The notes: generated from the letters alone by a model not told the origin. A stretch of 64,000 bases of DNA from an uncultured Bacteriovoracaceae bacterium (GCA_937931205.1 CALHBF010000013.1:186001-250000); one strand, 5' to 3'. Numbered from the stretch's first letter, positions 44,107-52,711 are shown. Made by a program: numbers and translations.

Positions 44107-45099
44107 ATGATTCTTGTTACAGGAGCTACCGGATTCATTGGTAGTGTTATCGTCAATCATTTAAATCAGGCCGGAAATCAAGATATATTGATCTGTGACC
44201 ACTTTGGTGACGGAGATAAGTGGAAGAACTTACGTGGATTAAAATTCGCTGAATTTGTTTCAGTTGAAAAACTTTTTGATCATCCTATTTGGAAAAAGGC
44301 CAAAGGACAGGGTCTTAAGGCCATTTATCACATGGGTGCTTGTAGTGATACCACTGAACTCAATATGGATTTCTTATACGAGAATAATACTGTTTTCACC
44401 AATAAGCTTCTCACTCTCGCAACTTCTAAAGATATTCCTATCGTTTACGCTTCAAGTGCTGCCACTTATGGAGCAGGAGATGAGGGATATGTTGATGATC
44501 ATAAACTTATTCCAACATTGAAGCCTTTAAACAAGTATGGCTGGTCTAAGCAGCTCTCTGACGAATGGATTCTCAATCAATCGAGGAAACCCAAAGTATG
44601 GTTTGGCGTTAAGTTCTTTAACGTTTTTGGACCTCAAGAATATCACAAAGGGAAGATGGCCTCAGTGGTTTATCAGGGATTTAATCAAATCACTGATAAG
44701 GGCGAGATCAAGCTATTTAAGAGCCATAAAGATGGCTATCTTGATGGTCAGCAACTTCGTGACTTCGTTTATGTCAAAGATGTTGTTCGTGCGATGATTG
44801 AGCTTATTGAAGCTGGTAAAAAGAAGCCGAGCATTTCCGGGATTTACAACCTAGGAACTGGTAAGGCCCGCAGCTTCTATGATTTAGCTTCCGCGACATT
44901 CTCGGCAATGGATAAAAAACCAAATATTACTTTTATTGATATGCCAGTAGAGCTGCGCAATCAGTATCAGTATTTCACTCAAGCTGATATGAACAAATTA
45001 AAGAAAGCTCTTCCTAAGTTTAAGTTTATGGAACTGGAAGCGGCGGTAGATGATTATGTTCGCAATCATCTTCGCACTGAAAGGTACTTATCTGTATGA
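44107..45099 (+). CDS. hldD: ADP-L-glycero-D-manno-heptose 6-epimerase
   Basis: 330 residues from ATG 44107 (MILVTGATGFIGS), which places the Rossmann motif at the N-terminus as usual. YASSAATYGAG, YGWSK (catalytic Tyr/Lys), NVFGPQEYHKGKMASV and QLRDFVYVKDVV are diagnostic for HldD (RfaD). It makes the heptose of the LPS inner core, so this organism builds a heptose-containing core. The next gene starts within its stop (ATGA). Confidence 0.93.
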   Translation: MILVTGATGFIGSVIVNHLNQAGNQDILICDHFGDGDKWKNLRGLKFAEFVSVEKLFDHPIWKKAKGQGLKAIYHMGACSDTTELNMDFLYENNTVFTNKLLTLATSKDIPIVYASSAATYGAGDEGYVDDHKLIPTLKPLNKYGWSKQLSDEWILNQSRKPKVWFGVKFFNVFGPQEYHKGKMASVVYQGFNQITDKGEIKLFKSHKDGYLDGQQLRDFVYVKDVVRAMIELIEAGKKKPSISGIYNLGTGKARSFYDLASATFSAMDKKPNITFIDMPVELRNQYQYFTQADMNKLKKALPKFKFMELEAAVDDYVRNHLRTERYLSV

Positions 45100-45527
45100 A
45101 CATAAAAATTGATGGCTTTAAACAAGCTCTGGAAATGTTGCAAGGGTTGGATCAAACAACCCAAACCAATCTTTTAGCGGAAATTGCCCGTAAAGATCCT
45201 GAGCTTGCCATCAAGTTAAAGCAGAATCTCATCACTTTTGAAGATTTAAAATTTCTCACCGTAGATATGATGAGATCTCTCTTAAAAGAAATTGATCTTG
45301 AGCTTTTAGGACTTGCATTGAAAACAGCGAGTCCTGAATTGGTAGAATTTGTTTCTAATATGTTTTCAACCAGCATGAGAAGGGACATTGAGGAAGTGCT
45401 TAAAGGTCGTCCTCGTCCTTTGAGTGAAGTGCTGGATGCTCAAGTCAAAATAGTGGAAGCAATGAATCGCCTTAGTCAGCAGGGAATAATCCTCATTGAC
45501 AAAGATAAGTCGTCAAAATGGGTCTAG
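45096..45527 (+). CDS. Stand-alone FliG C-terminal-like domain protein
   Basis: 143 residues. RKDPELAIKLKQNLITFEDLKFL, MRSLLKEIDLELLGLALKTAS and NMFSTSMRRDIEEVLKGRPRPLSEVLDAQ follow the FliG middle/C-domain pattern: FEDL, then the L-x-x-D-x-x-x-L-x-x-AL helix, then NMS-x-R and the P-x-x-x-x-x-V-x-x-AQ helix. FliG forms the rotor ring that MotA pushes, but full FliG has about 330 residues. Only one such domain exists here and no flagellar operon surrounds it. Coupled to hldD by ATGA. It may modulate the motor or have another role. Confidence 0.65.
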   Translation: MNIKIDGFKQALEMLQGLDQTTQTNLLAEIARKDPELAIKLKQNLITFEDLKFLTVDMMRSLLKEIDLELLGLALKTASPELVEFVSNMFSTSMRRDIEEVLKGRPRPLSEVLDAQVKIVEAMNRLSQQGIILIDKDKSSKWV

Positions 45528-45648
45528 ATCAATCTGGCCCCAAGCTTTAGAGCTAGATTGGCACCAAAAGTCATCCAAACTGCCCCCGACCTTCTTGGTC
45601 TATTATAGCCTCACCTTCCTAACTACTTGATAAGACAAATAAAAAAGT

Positions 45649-45669
45649 TGGCATTGAGCTTGCTCAATG
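45649..45669 (+). promoter_or_regulatory. Sigma-54-like promoter overlapping a perfect palindrome
   Basis: TGGCATTGAGCTTGCT (45649-45664) has GG and GC 10 bases apart as in the -24/-12 consensus TGGCAC-N5-TTGCT. The same bases form CATTGAGC-TT-GCTCAATG, a perfect 8-bp inverted repeat (45652-45669). It stands about 155 bases before the zinc-finger gene. Confidence 0.5.
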
Positions 45670-45820
45670 GGAAAGCAACAAGACGAGGCCGGCACCAAGG
45701 ATTGGAGTCAGCTAAGTAAAAGGATTTTTCCTCGTCTGGCCATGGATGGATGATTTTTTCAGGATGAAAGAATCAGAGAACATCAGGAAGATAGAACTTT
45801 TAAACTTTGAGGAGAGAGTT

Positions 45821-46297
45821 ATGGAAAAGCAAACACTAGAACAGTTCAAGAATCTATTCCTAGAAATCTTATCAGAGGAAGAAATTTTTGAAGGTCGTCT
45901 TTCTCCGATTGTTTTAGAAGGAGACGAAGTTGATATCGTGTCTGTAGAAAAAGAAAATCAAATGGATTTTCGCCTGAAAGCAAGAAATGCTATCTACTTG
46001 AAGAAAGTTCGCAAATCTCTTCAAAAAATTGAAGAGGGCAACTTCGGAGAGTGTGAGGATTGCGGCGAAGATATTTCATATAACAGACTTCTTGCTCGTC
46101 CTACAGCTGACCTTTGTATTCACTGCAAAGAAGTTCAGGAAAAGGAAGAGAACCAGATGGTTCATAAGAACAAGAACTCTCTTAAAAATGGTAAAGTCCT
46201 TCCGATCGAGAGACTCGAGAAGGGGTACAAGAAAGATGAGACTGGAACGGTTAACAACTTTTCAGTATCTCATATGAGTTACCAGGATATTGTGTAG
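45821..46297 (+). CDS. TraR/DksA-type C4 zinc-finger regulator
   Basis: 158 residues from ATG 45821, chosen because GAGGAGAG lies just upstream; in-frame ATGs at 45746 and 45764 have weaker sites. Coiled N-terminal part with DEVDIVS (like the acidic DxxDxA tip of DksA that enters the RNA polymerase channel), then the zinc finger C78, C81, C99, C102 (CEDCGEDISYNRLLARPTA). Unlike DksA it has a 50-residue basic C-terminal tail. Acts probably on RNA polymerase. Single gene with its own sigma-54-like promoter and terminator. Confidence 0.8.
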   Translation: MEKQTLEQFKNLFLEILSEEEIFEGRLSPIVLEGDEVDIVSVEKENQMDFRLKARNAIYLKKVRKSLQKIEEGNFGECEDCGEDISYNRLLARPTADLCIHCKEVQEKEENQMVHKNKNSLKNGKVLPIERLEKGYKKDETGTVNNFSVSHMSYQDIV

Positions 46298-46320
46298 TGT
46301 GGGGATCTTTTTTAGTGGTA

Positions 46321-46348
46321 AAGGGGCCGGTATCGGCCCCTTTTTTTT
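46321..46348 (+). terminator. Intrinsic terminator after the zinc-finger gene
   Basis: GGGGCCG (46323-46329) pairs with CGGCCCC (46334-46340), extended by flanking AA/TT, and is followed by eight T (46341-46348). Confidence 0.92.
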
Positions 46349-46356
46349 GCCAAAAT

Positions 46357-46383
46357 GCCAAAAGGTACGGCATACTTTTTGGC
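46357..46383. repeat. Repeated palindromic hairpin, copy 1
   Basis: GCCAAAAGGTA (46357-46367), loop CGGCA, TACTTTTTGGC (46373-46383): an 11-bp stem with one G-U pair. Nearly identical to the element at 49311. It ends one base before the ATG of the HExxH protein gene and would hide its ribosome-binding region. Confidence 0.6.
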
Positions 46384-46384
46384 C

Positions 46385-47044
46385 ATGAGGTACCTTTTCT
46401 TTATTTTGTTGGTGCTTAGTGCAGTGGATGCTCAAGCTCAAATATCAAAGGCTGAATTTAGTCAGGTCATCTCGCTTATTCGTCAAGAGTTCTCTGCTTT
46501 ATCAGTGGCCAATAATCGCAAATTAAAATTCTTCACTAGCTATGAGTCTGATTGGGCACAAGCATTTGCTAGGCGTTGGGAAGACGATGAAATTCATGTC
46601 TATGGCGGTTTTGCCAAAATTCGTGGTGCCACTCAAGATTCATTTGCTTTGATTGTTTGCCATGAATTAGGACACCTTCATGGTGGTTATCCTTATTCAA
46701 ATGTTGACCTATCATTATCTGTGGAAGGAAAATCGGATTATTGGGCGACGAATGTGTGTTTGCCTAAGATGATACCTCAGTTAAAAGCAAGAAGAGCAAC
46801 AGAGACTTCACTGTCCATTTGTTCAGATGAGATTTGTGCAAGAACCCTGGATGCAGCACTCGTTGTTACTCATCACTTTGCTCGTGATGAAAGAGGGGAG
46901 AAGCCAAACCTTCTGAGAAAAGATCCTACTGTTGTTACCGAAATATTAAAAACTCATCCCAGTGCTCAATGTCGTTTAGATACTTTGGTGGCCGGTTTTT
47001 TTAATGAAGCTTATCCGGCCTGCTGGATGGTTGAAATTAAATAA
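46385..47044 (+). CDS. Secreted HExxH putative metallopeptidase
   Basis: 219 residues from ATG 46385, which begins a signal peptide (MRYLFFILLVLSAVDAQA). Zinc motif HELGH (H93, E94, H97) in VCHELGHLHGGYPY, and a possible third ligand E114 in SVEGKSDYWA, the M48-like arrangement. Cysteines at NVCLPKM, SICSDEICAR and AQCRLD may form disulfides in the periplasm. The rest is not recognised. No Shine-Dalgarno is visible because the palindromic hairpin ends right before the start. The 3' end overlaps the exchanger gene by 34 bases. Confidence 0.65.
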   Translation: MRYLFFILLVLSAVDAQAQISKAEFSQVISLIRQEFSALSVANNRKLKFFTSYESDWAQAFARRWEDDEIHVYGGFAKIRGATQDSFALIVCHELGHLHGGYPYSNVDLSLSVEGKSDYWATNVCLPKMIPQLKARRATETSLSICSDEICARTLDAALVVTHHFARDERGEKPNLLRKDPTVVTEILKTHPSAQCRLDTLVAGFFNEAYPACWMVEIK

Positions 47045-47988
47045 CCAATATAAGCAAAGTAAGAGATAAGTAATAAGGCACCTTTAGTTCTGGTAATAAC
47101 CCCATCTTTTTTGAATCCATACCCTAGAAGAAAAAGTGAAAGAGTAAGACCCAATACCACCATAGCATCACGATAAAAGAAGTCTGTTGCAATTTTGGTA
47201 GGATCAATTGTCCCTGAAATCCCTACAACAACCAATGTATTGAGAATGTTTGAGCCAATAACATTTCCTATGGCGATATCAGATTCACCTTTTTTGGCCG
47301 CGATGATAGATGAAGCAAACTCCGGCAGTGATGTCCCAATGGCCACGATAGTGAGTCCAATAATCATATCAGGAACACCAAAAAGTTCAGCGATACCTAC
47401 TGCTCCAAAAACGAGTGCGCGGGAACTAATCACAAGGGCCACTAAACTTGCCACTAGTATGAAGTAAATTCTTCCCATTGATGCTGGAATATCCTCAAGT
47501 TCACTTTCCATTTCTTGGGCAAATGAATCGTTAGCATTATTCTTATTCTGTAAAAAAGTCCAAACCATGATGGCAATAAATATACCAAGCATGATAAAGG
47601 CATCTAGGCGGCTTAGATCTAAATCATAGATGAGAAAAATGGAAACAACGGTAATTAAAGCAAGAAGAGGAAGCTCTTTTTTTATGACTTGAGAGTGAAC
47701 CGTAATAGGTCTGAAAATTGCCGTTGCTCCAAGAATAAGAGCAATATTAGTAATATTTGATCCATAAGCATTCCCGAGAGCAATGCCGGAGTTCCCTTCT
47801 AAAGATGCCAACGCAGAGACGACAAATTCTGGAGCAGAAGTTCCGAACCCCACGATAATCATTCCGATCAAGAGTGGAGACATCCCAAGTTTTTTTGCTA
47901 CCAGAGAAGCAGAATCGACAAACTTGTCCGCACTTTTTACAAGTGCAATGAGACCTAGTACTAAAGCAAGAAGATAAACAGCAATCAC
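47011..47988 (-). CDS. Na+/Ca2+ exchanger family protein (YrbG/CaxA-like)
   Basis: 325 residues, ten to eleven membrane helices. Both alpha repeats are present: GFGTSAPEFVVSALASLEGNSGIALGNAYGSNI near the start and IVAIGTSLPEFASSIIAAKKGESDIAIGNVIGSNI in the second half, each with the ion-binding Glu and Asn. Exchanges Na+ (or H+) for Ca2+ across the inner membrane. The acidic central loop (QEMESELEDIPAS) separates the halves. Probably linked to the sodium cycle maintained by the Na+-NQR (inference). Starts 20 bases after the PiT-like gene ends. Confidence 0.9.
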   Translation of the reverse strand: MIAVYLLALVLGLIALVKSADKFVDSASLVAKKLGMSPLLIGMIIVGFGTSAPEFVVSALASLEGNSGIALGNAYGSNITNIALILGATAIFRPITVHSQVIKKELPLLALITVVSIFLIYDLDLSRLDAFIMLGIFIAIMVWTFLQNKNNANDSFAQEMESELEDIPASMGRIYFILVASLVALVISSRALVFGAVGIAELFGVPDMIIGLTIVAIGTSLPEFASSIIAAKKGESDIAIGNVIGSNILNTLVVVGISGTIDPTKIATDFFYRDAMVVLGLTLSLFLLGYGFKKDGVITRTKGALLLISYFAYIGYLISTIQQAG

Positions 47989-48007
47989 TTTCTAAAACCT
48001 TTAATAA

Positions 48008-49135
48008 TTAAAATTTAATCAAATTGAGAAATTGTTCTCTGACTTGTTCATTAACATTTATGGCAATAAGCACTGAGATAATCAATCCGAAAGTCGCGTA
48101 TCCTAAATCTTTGATTACAATTTTAAATGCTCCTTTCACTGAGCCTTCATGGTTGTACCGATTTAGTGCAATGGCGATTTCTCTACCGCCAAGAAGCCCA
48201 AGGAAAACCCAGGTCGTACTCATCGGGATTTTGCTGGCAAATTGGAAAACTACCAGAATGAATGTGTAAACAAGATCAATGAACGTAGCATTTCTAACAT
48301 CGTTTACAGTGGTTTTTTCTGTGATGATGTTCTGAATACGATCACCCTTCATATAAAAAAGGATACCCAAACCAATAAAGATATAGCCAACAAAGAAAAG
48401 GAATTGAGTAAAGGATAATGCCCTAGGAAGAAAAATCGCAATATTTGCAGCGTCTTGCATGACCCACGACGACCAAAGAGCACCGCTGATGATCCATTGG
48501 GCAATAGTCCATTTTTTTGAATCTGCTTTACTCGCAAGTTTTTTGAAGTAGCTTCGAAATAACGTCCAGATGATCAGAGAAGTGAGAAATGCAATAACAT
48601 ATCCCGAGAGGCTTTTATAAGTTACGGAAAGAATTCCTCCTAGATCAGTACTAAATGTGCTGAGTAGAAGAAATGTTGTGGAAACAGGAATTCTCATACG
48701 TGTGATAATGAGAAGAATAATTGGAGCGGCGATTTGCAGGTAGTGATAAGACTCGGGCGTTTTATTAAATCCTTTGGAGGTTAATCTCTGAAAGCTCACA
48801 TCCCCGTCATAAAGAAAAAAACTGGCTGAAATAGTTGCAACAAAAATTAATCCAATATAAAGCCACAACAGCCACCAAGGTTTATTGGAGTTAGAGGCAA
48901 TGAATGTGCCTATCGTTTGAATACTGTCATTGGAGATTGCTGAGTATCCTGCGAAAACAAAACCTAGCCACATCGCAATTTGTGGGTCATGGGCAAAGAC
49001 AAGAGCAAGGAGTAGGGATAGTGTAATGAACTTGAAAAAGGGCATACCAGCAGATTGATAAGTATCTCTGATATTTTCAAAAGCGGTATTCATCTCATAT
49101 TGAGAATACTTAGCATTATTTTTGCCAGCTTCCAT
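48008..49135 (-). CDS. PiT-like inorganic phosphate transporter homolog
   Basis: 375 residues with about nine to ten membrane helices. FVFAGYSAISNDSIQTIGTFIAS and IPMSTTWVFLGLLGGREIA correspond to the two repeated PiT signatures (normally ANGANDVANA and PVSTTH). The middle RIPVSTTFLLLSTFSTD adds another match. The Asn/Asp in SNDS is kept. PiT carriers move phosphate with Na+ or H+, but this branch is divergent and the substrate could differ. Next gene in the same direction is the Na+/Ca2+ exchanger. Confidence 0.65.
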   Translation of the reverse strand: MEAGKNNAKYSQYEMNTAFENIRDTYQSAGMPFFKFITLSLLLALVFAHDPQIAMWLGFVFAGYSAISNDSIQTIGTFIASNSNKPWWLLWLYIGLIFVATISASFFLYDGDVSFQRLTSKGFNKTPESYHYLQIAAPIILLIITRMRIPVSTTFLLLSTFSTDLGGILSVTYKSLSGYVIAFLTSLIIWTLFRSYFKKLASKADSKKWTIAQWIISGALWSSWVMQDAANIAIFLPRALSFTQFLFFVGYIFIGLGILFYMKGDRIQNIITEKTTVNDVRNATFIDLVYTFILVVFQFASKIPMSTTWVFLGLLGGREIAIALNRYNHEGSVKGAFKIVIKDLGYATFGLIISVLIAINVNEQVREQFLNLIKF

Positions 49136-49310
49136 TGGGTCTCCTCATAGTTTTCACAATGGCGACCCTACCAGAAACCCACTCTCATCCATTTCGGATG
49201 AAACCCTTTTTGCGATGGGCGTATAAAAACATGTGGACTGCTTCACGTCAAGAAAGTGTTCGCGACCTTTTATTTCTTACATTCTAACGTATGATTTTAG
49301 GAGCTTAAAA

Positions 49311-49344
49311 GGCCAAAAGGTACGGCATACCTTTTGGCCTTTTT
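49311..49344. terminator. Repeated palindromic hairpin, copy 2; bidirectional terminator
   Basis: GGCCAAAAGGTA (49311-49322), loop CGGCA, TACCTTTTGGCC (49328-49339): a perfect 12-bp stem. TTTTT follows on the plus strand, and AAAA before it gives TTTT on the minus strand, 15 bases after the htpG stop. It shares 19 bases with the element at 46357. Confidence 0.75.
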
Positions 49345-49358
49345 GGCCTGGAGAAAAA

Positions 49359-51224
49359 TTAGAGGGCGAAATTTGATAGTTCTTGAATGAGTTTTTGCGA
49401 GCGATCAACGAAGTTTTCTTTCTCTTTAGCATCAAGTCCCTGACCACTTAGTGTCGCGAGGTCTTGCACATGATGAGCGATACTTGAAGCAAGTTCTTTA
49501 TTCTGGCCTTTCTCCCAAATCTTCATCGCATTCTGAATAAGTGCATTCTTAGGATTTACCACAAGGGTCTTTTTAATCGGCATAGGGAAACTATTTTGTC
49601 CCATTGAGCGAGTCATTTGTTGAAAACGTTTCATGTTCTCATCAACTTTAAAGTAAGCGGATGAAGAAGAATTTTTTAAGTTTTTAACATCGATCTCAAG
49701 ACTTGCTTCTCTTTCCTTATTCTCACCAATCAGAACTTTCTGGAAGAAATCTTTGATTTTCATGTCGTCAGCTGTTGATGCTCCTTCAGAGAGAAGGTTT
49801 TCGATTTCAGTATCGATGGCCACAAACTTAAATTCTTCCTCACCGATTTTGTGCATTTCAGAGTGCTGCATAAGATGTGGATCGATATAATCATCTGTTT
49901 CAATCGTCTGAATTCCTTCAGAGAGAAGCTGCTTCTTTAAAGATTCATCTGAAGTATATTTTTCAAAGTAGATGTACTTACCTTTAAGTTTTTCTTTGTA
50001 GTTTTCTGGGATAGAGGTCTGATACTCTTCAAGTGTAATAAGTTTTTCTTCCGAGTTCTTGAAAAGAACAAACTTTCTCATGACTTCATCAAACTTATTG
50101 TCCTGAATACAGCCGTACTTCACAAAAAGCGCAATATCATTCCAAACAGTATTGTAGCGCTCACGATCATTGTTAAAGAGTTTCTTCAATGATTCAGAAA
50201 CTTTTTTGATGATATAGTTTGAAATTTTCTTAATGTTTGGATCTCCCTGAAGGGCAGAGCGAGAAACGTTAAGAGGAATATCGACTGAATCAATGGCCCC
50301 TTTTAAGAGACCTAGGAAATCCGGGATAACGTTTTTTACGTTATCAGAGACAAAAACTTGTTTTGAATACAGCTTAATGCCATTTTCTTGAACAGGTTTT
50401 CCTGGATTAAGTTTTGGGAAATAAAGAATCCCTTGGAGAGTGAATGGGTGATCCACGTTCAAATGCAACCAGAATAGCGGTTCTTGATCGTATGGGAAAA
50501 GTTTACGGTAGAATTCTTTGTAGTCCTCATCCTTAAGAGTCGTAGGATCTTTTTTCCAAAGGGGAGTTGTATCGTTGATTTGCTCAACGTTTTCACCCTC
50601 AGTAAAGTTGATCGGATAAGGCATAAAATCACAATAACGAGTTAGTGTTTCTTTTAACTTCCATGCCTCCAAGAACTCTTTCGACTCTTCATTGATGTGA
50701 AGAGTGATGCGAGTTCCAACTTCTGCTTTCGTCGAATCCAAGAATTCATAGTCAGTATCTCCTTCACAAACCCATTTCGCAGGTTTCGCTCCTGGGTGCA
50801 TGGAAAGAGACTCCACTTCAACTTTAGTCGCAACCATGAAAGCTGAATAAAAACCTAAACCAAATTTACCGATGATTTCATCTTTAGTGCTGTTATCACC
50901 CGTTGCTTTCATTTTTTGTACGAATTCTTCAGCTCCTGAGAAAGCAAGTTGAGCGATATACTTCTCAATTTCTTCCTCGGTCATCCCCAGACCATTATCT
51001 TCAATAATTACGGTATTGTTGTTCTTATCGAGCACGACTTTGACCTCAGGATTGGGCATATCGTGACCTTGTCCGCGGTCAAGGGTAGAGCGCTTCGTGA
51101 TGGCATCGCAGGCGTTGGAAACCAGTTCGCGGACGAAAATATCATGCTCGGAATAAAGCCATTTTTTGATGATAGGAAAAATATCGTTAGTTTTTACTGA
51201 AATAACACCTTTACGAGTACTCAT
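49359..51224 (-). CDS. htpG: Chaperone HtpG (bacterial Hsp90)
   Basis: 621 residues, normal length. N-terminal ATP domain: RELVSNACDAI, IEDNGLGMTEEEI, IGKFGLGFYSAF. Middle domain with LPLNVSRSALQGDPNI-type segment (VDIPLNVSRSALQ, catalytic Arg) and C-terminal dimerisation region ending DLATLSGQ. Monocistronic, with a promoter upstream and a hairpin terminator downstream. Confidence 0.97.
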   Translation of the reverse strand: MSTRKGVISVKTNDIFPIIKKWLYSEHDIFVRELVSNACDAITKRSTLDRGQGHDMPNPEVKVVLDKNNNTVIIEDNGLGMTEEEIEKYIAQLAFSGAEEFVQKMKATGDNSTKDEIIGKFGLGFYSAFMVATKVEVESLSMHPGAKPAKWVCEGDTDYEFLDSTKAEVGTRITLHINEESKEFLEAWKLKETLTRYCDFMPYPINFTEGENVEQINDTTPLWKKDPTTLKDEDYKEFYRKLFPYDQEPLFWLHLNVDHPFTLQGILYFPKLNPGKPVQENGIKLYSKQVFVSDNVKNVIPDFLGLLKGAIDSVDIPLNVSRSALQGDPNIKKISNYIIKKVSESLKKLFNNDRERYNTVWNDIALFVKYGCIQDNKFDEVMRKFVLFKNSEEKLITLEEYQTSIPENYKEKLKGKYIYFEKYTSDESLKKQLLSEGIQTIETDDYIDPHLMQHSEMHKIGEEEFKFVAIDTEIENLLSEGASTADDMKIKDFFQKVLIGENKEREASLEIDVKNLKNSSSSAYFKVDENMKRFQQMTRSMGQNSFPMPIKKTLVVNPKNALIQNAMKIWEKGQNKELASSIAHHVQDLATLSGQGLDAKEKENFVDRSQKLIQELSNFAL

Positions 51225-51271
51225 AAATCCTCCAAAACACTGAAAATCTTGTCATTTAAATAGAATCCCCT

Positions 51272-51301
51272 CTAATATGGGGTCATAATCATTAACGTCA
51301 A
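51272..51301 (-). promoter_or_regulatory. Candidate sigma-70 promoter of htpG
   Basis: TTGACG (complement of 51296-51301), 18-base spacer, TATTAG (complement of 51272-51277). About 45 bases before the htpG ATG; no CIRCE element is seen. Confidence 0.45.
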
Positions 51302-51313
51302 GGGTAGGGGCTT

Positions 51314-51835
51314 ATGGCCAACAAAATTTTACCGCTCACTATTTTGACCACGGGCGGAACCATCGAAAAAATTTACGATGAATTTGAAGGCTCACTTCAA
51401 AATAAAGATACCATCGTTAAAAACAAGATTCTTGAGAAGTTAAGACTTCCTTACACTGATATTCATGTTTACGGAATTATGTCTAAGGACTCTTTACTCA
51501 TGGACGACAAAGATCGCGCCATGATTCTTGAGTTTATCAAGGCCCATGCGATGAAGGGATACCCGATTGTCCTTCTTCATGGAACAGATACGATGGAAGT
51601 GACAGCTAAGTTTTGCTTTGAGCATTTTCCTCACATCTCAGTTCCAGTGATTTTCACGGGAGCAATGAAGCCTCTGGGATTTGATGATTCAGATGCTCCT
51701 CAAAATGTGATTGAGGCCATCTTTGCCACACAATTTGTTCAGCCTGGTTATTATGTTACTTTTCACGGAAAGATTTTTAATGTTCCTAATGTTACTAAAA
51801 ATAAAGCGAAACGAACTTTTGAGGAGATTGAATAA
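51314..51835 (+). CDS. Short single-domain asparaginase-like protein
   Basis: 173 residues. Both catalytic Thr motifs of L-asparaginase are present: LTTGGTIEK (T13) and LLHGTDTMEVTA. The protein corresponds only to the N-terminal domain of the usual 330-residue enzyme; short forms like this exist in other proteobacteria as a separate group. Whether it hydrolyses asparagine is uncertain. Its stop touches the ATG of the S1/P1 nuclease gene (TAATG), so the pair is co-transcribed. Confidence 0.8.
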   Translation: MANKILPLTILTTGGTIEKIYDEFEGSLQNKDTIVKNKILEKLRLPYTDIHVYGIMSKDSLLMDDKDRAMILEFIKAHAMKGYPIVLLHGTDTMEVTAKFCFEHFPHISVPVIFTGAMKPLGFDDSDAPQNVIEAIFATQFVQPGYYVTFHGKIFNVPNVTKNKAKRTFEEIE

Positions 51836-52659
51836 TGAAGTTTTTTATTCTCGGCTTAGCTCTTGTATCGACTAATTCTTTTGCCTGGGGTCCTACTGGT
51901 CACCGTGTTGTTGGAGAAGTAGCACAAGGTAAATTAAATCCAGCAACTCTTAAAAAAGTAAAAGAAATCCTCAAAGGGAAAAGTCTTGCTGATGTTTCAA
52001 CTTGGGCCGATGAAATTCGTTCTGAGCCAGATAAGTATAAGGATACTTTCAAGTGGCACTATACTGACTTCCCTGATGGACATAAGCACCATGATGAATC
52101 GAGTTCATCAGGGCTGTTGATGACTTCAATTCAAAACCAAATCAAAATTTTAAAAGATAAAAAAAGTACGGCCGATCAGAAAGAAACTGCAATGAAGTTT
52201 CTTGTTCACCTAGTAGGGGATCTTCATATGCCTCTGCATGTTGGTAACGGTAAAGACAGAGGTGGAAACTGGTGTCATGTTACTTTCCACGGAAAGAAAA
52301 TGAATCTTCACCATCTTTGGGATGAGGCGATGATTGATTTCAATAAATTGAGCTTCACTGAGATGTCTCGTTTTATTCAGGAAGGGCTAGTAGAGAAAGA
52401 TGAGAAGACCCTGACTGGTGGGAAACTAGCTGATTGGGTGGAAGAGTCTAAGAATCTTCGCAATGAGGTTTATCCTCCTGAAGCGAAGTCTTCTAAGAAG
52501 AAAAAAGATCATTTCAATTATTGCAATGATGACGGAGTTAAAAAAGAATTCAGACCGGCCTTGGGATACGAGTATTCCTACAAATTCTATCCGGTTCTTG
52601 AGAAGCAACTCTTGAAGGGTGGCCTTCGTCTGGCCCATATTCTCAATACCGAGCTTTAA
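51835..52659 (+). CDS. Secreted S1/P1-type nuclease
   Basis: 274 residues. Signal peptide MKFFILGLALVSTNSFA leaves Trp as the first mature residue, which binds zinc in this family. Other zinc motifs: GPTGHRVVGEVA, DVSTWADEIR, FKWHYTDFPDG, FLVHLVGDLHMPLHVG and LHHLWDEAMI. S1/P1 nucleases cut single-stranded DNA and RNA. In a predatory bacterium this fits prey nucleic-acid digestion (inference). Normal length. Confidence 0.92.
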   Translation: MKFFILGLALVSTNSFAWGPTGHRVVGEVAQGKLNPATLKKVKEILKGKSLADVSTWADEIRSEPDKYKDTFKWHYTDFPDGHKHHDESSSSGLLMTSIQNQIKILKDKKSTADQKETAMKFLVHLVGDLHMPLHVGNGKDRGGNWCHVTFHGKKMNLHHLWDEAMIDFNKLSFTEMSRFIQEGLVEKDEKTLTGGKLADWVEESKNLRNEVYPPEAKSSKKKKDHFNYCNDDGVKKEFRPALGYEYSYKFYPVLEKQLLKGGLRLAHILNTEL

Positions 52660-52684
52660 TGCCCTCAAAATGAGGCAATTTCTT

Positions 52685-52711
52685 TTACCCCTGCTTTTTC
52701 GGCAGGGGTAA
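52685..52711. repeat. Ten-bp stem-loop after the nuclease gene
   Basis: TTACCCCTGC (52685-52694), loop of seven, GCAGGGGTAA (52702-52711). No T-tract follows on either strand, but its place 25 bases after the nuclease stop suggests a transcript 3' end. Confidence 0.4.

Noticed and set aside
49190-49205. Small stem CATCC-ATTTC-GGATG upstream of the PiT-like gene
   Set aside because: Only five to six base pairs and no T-tract; chance level.
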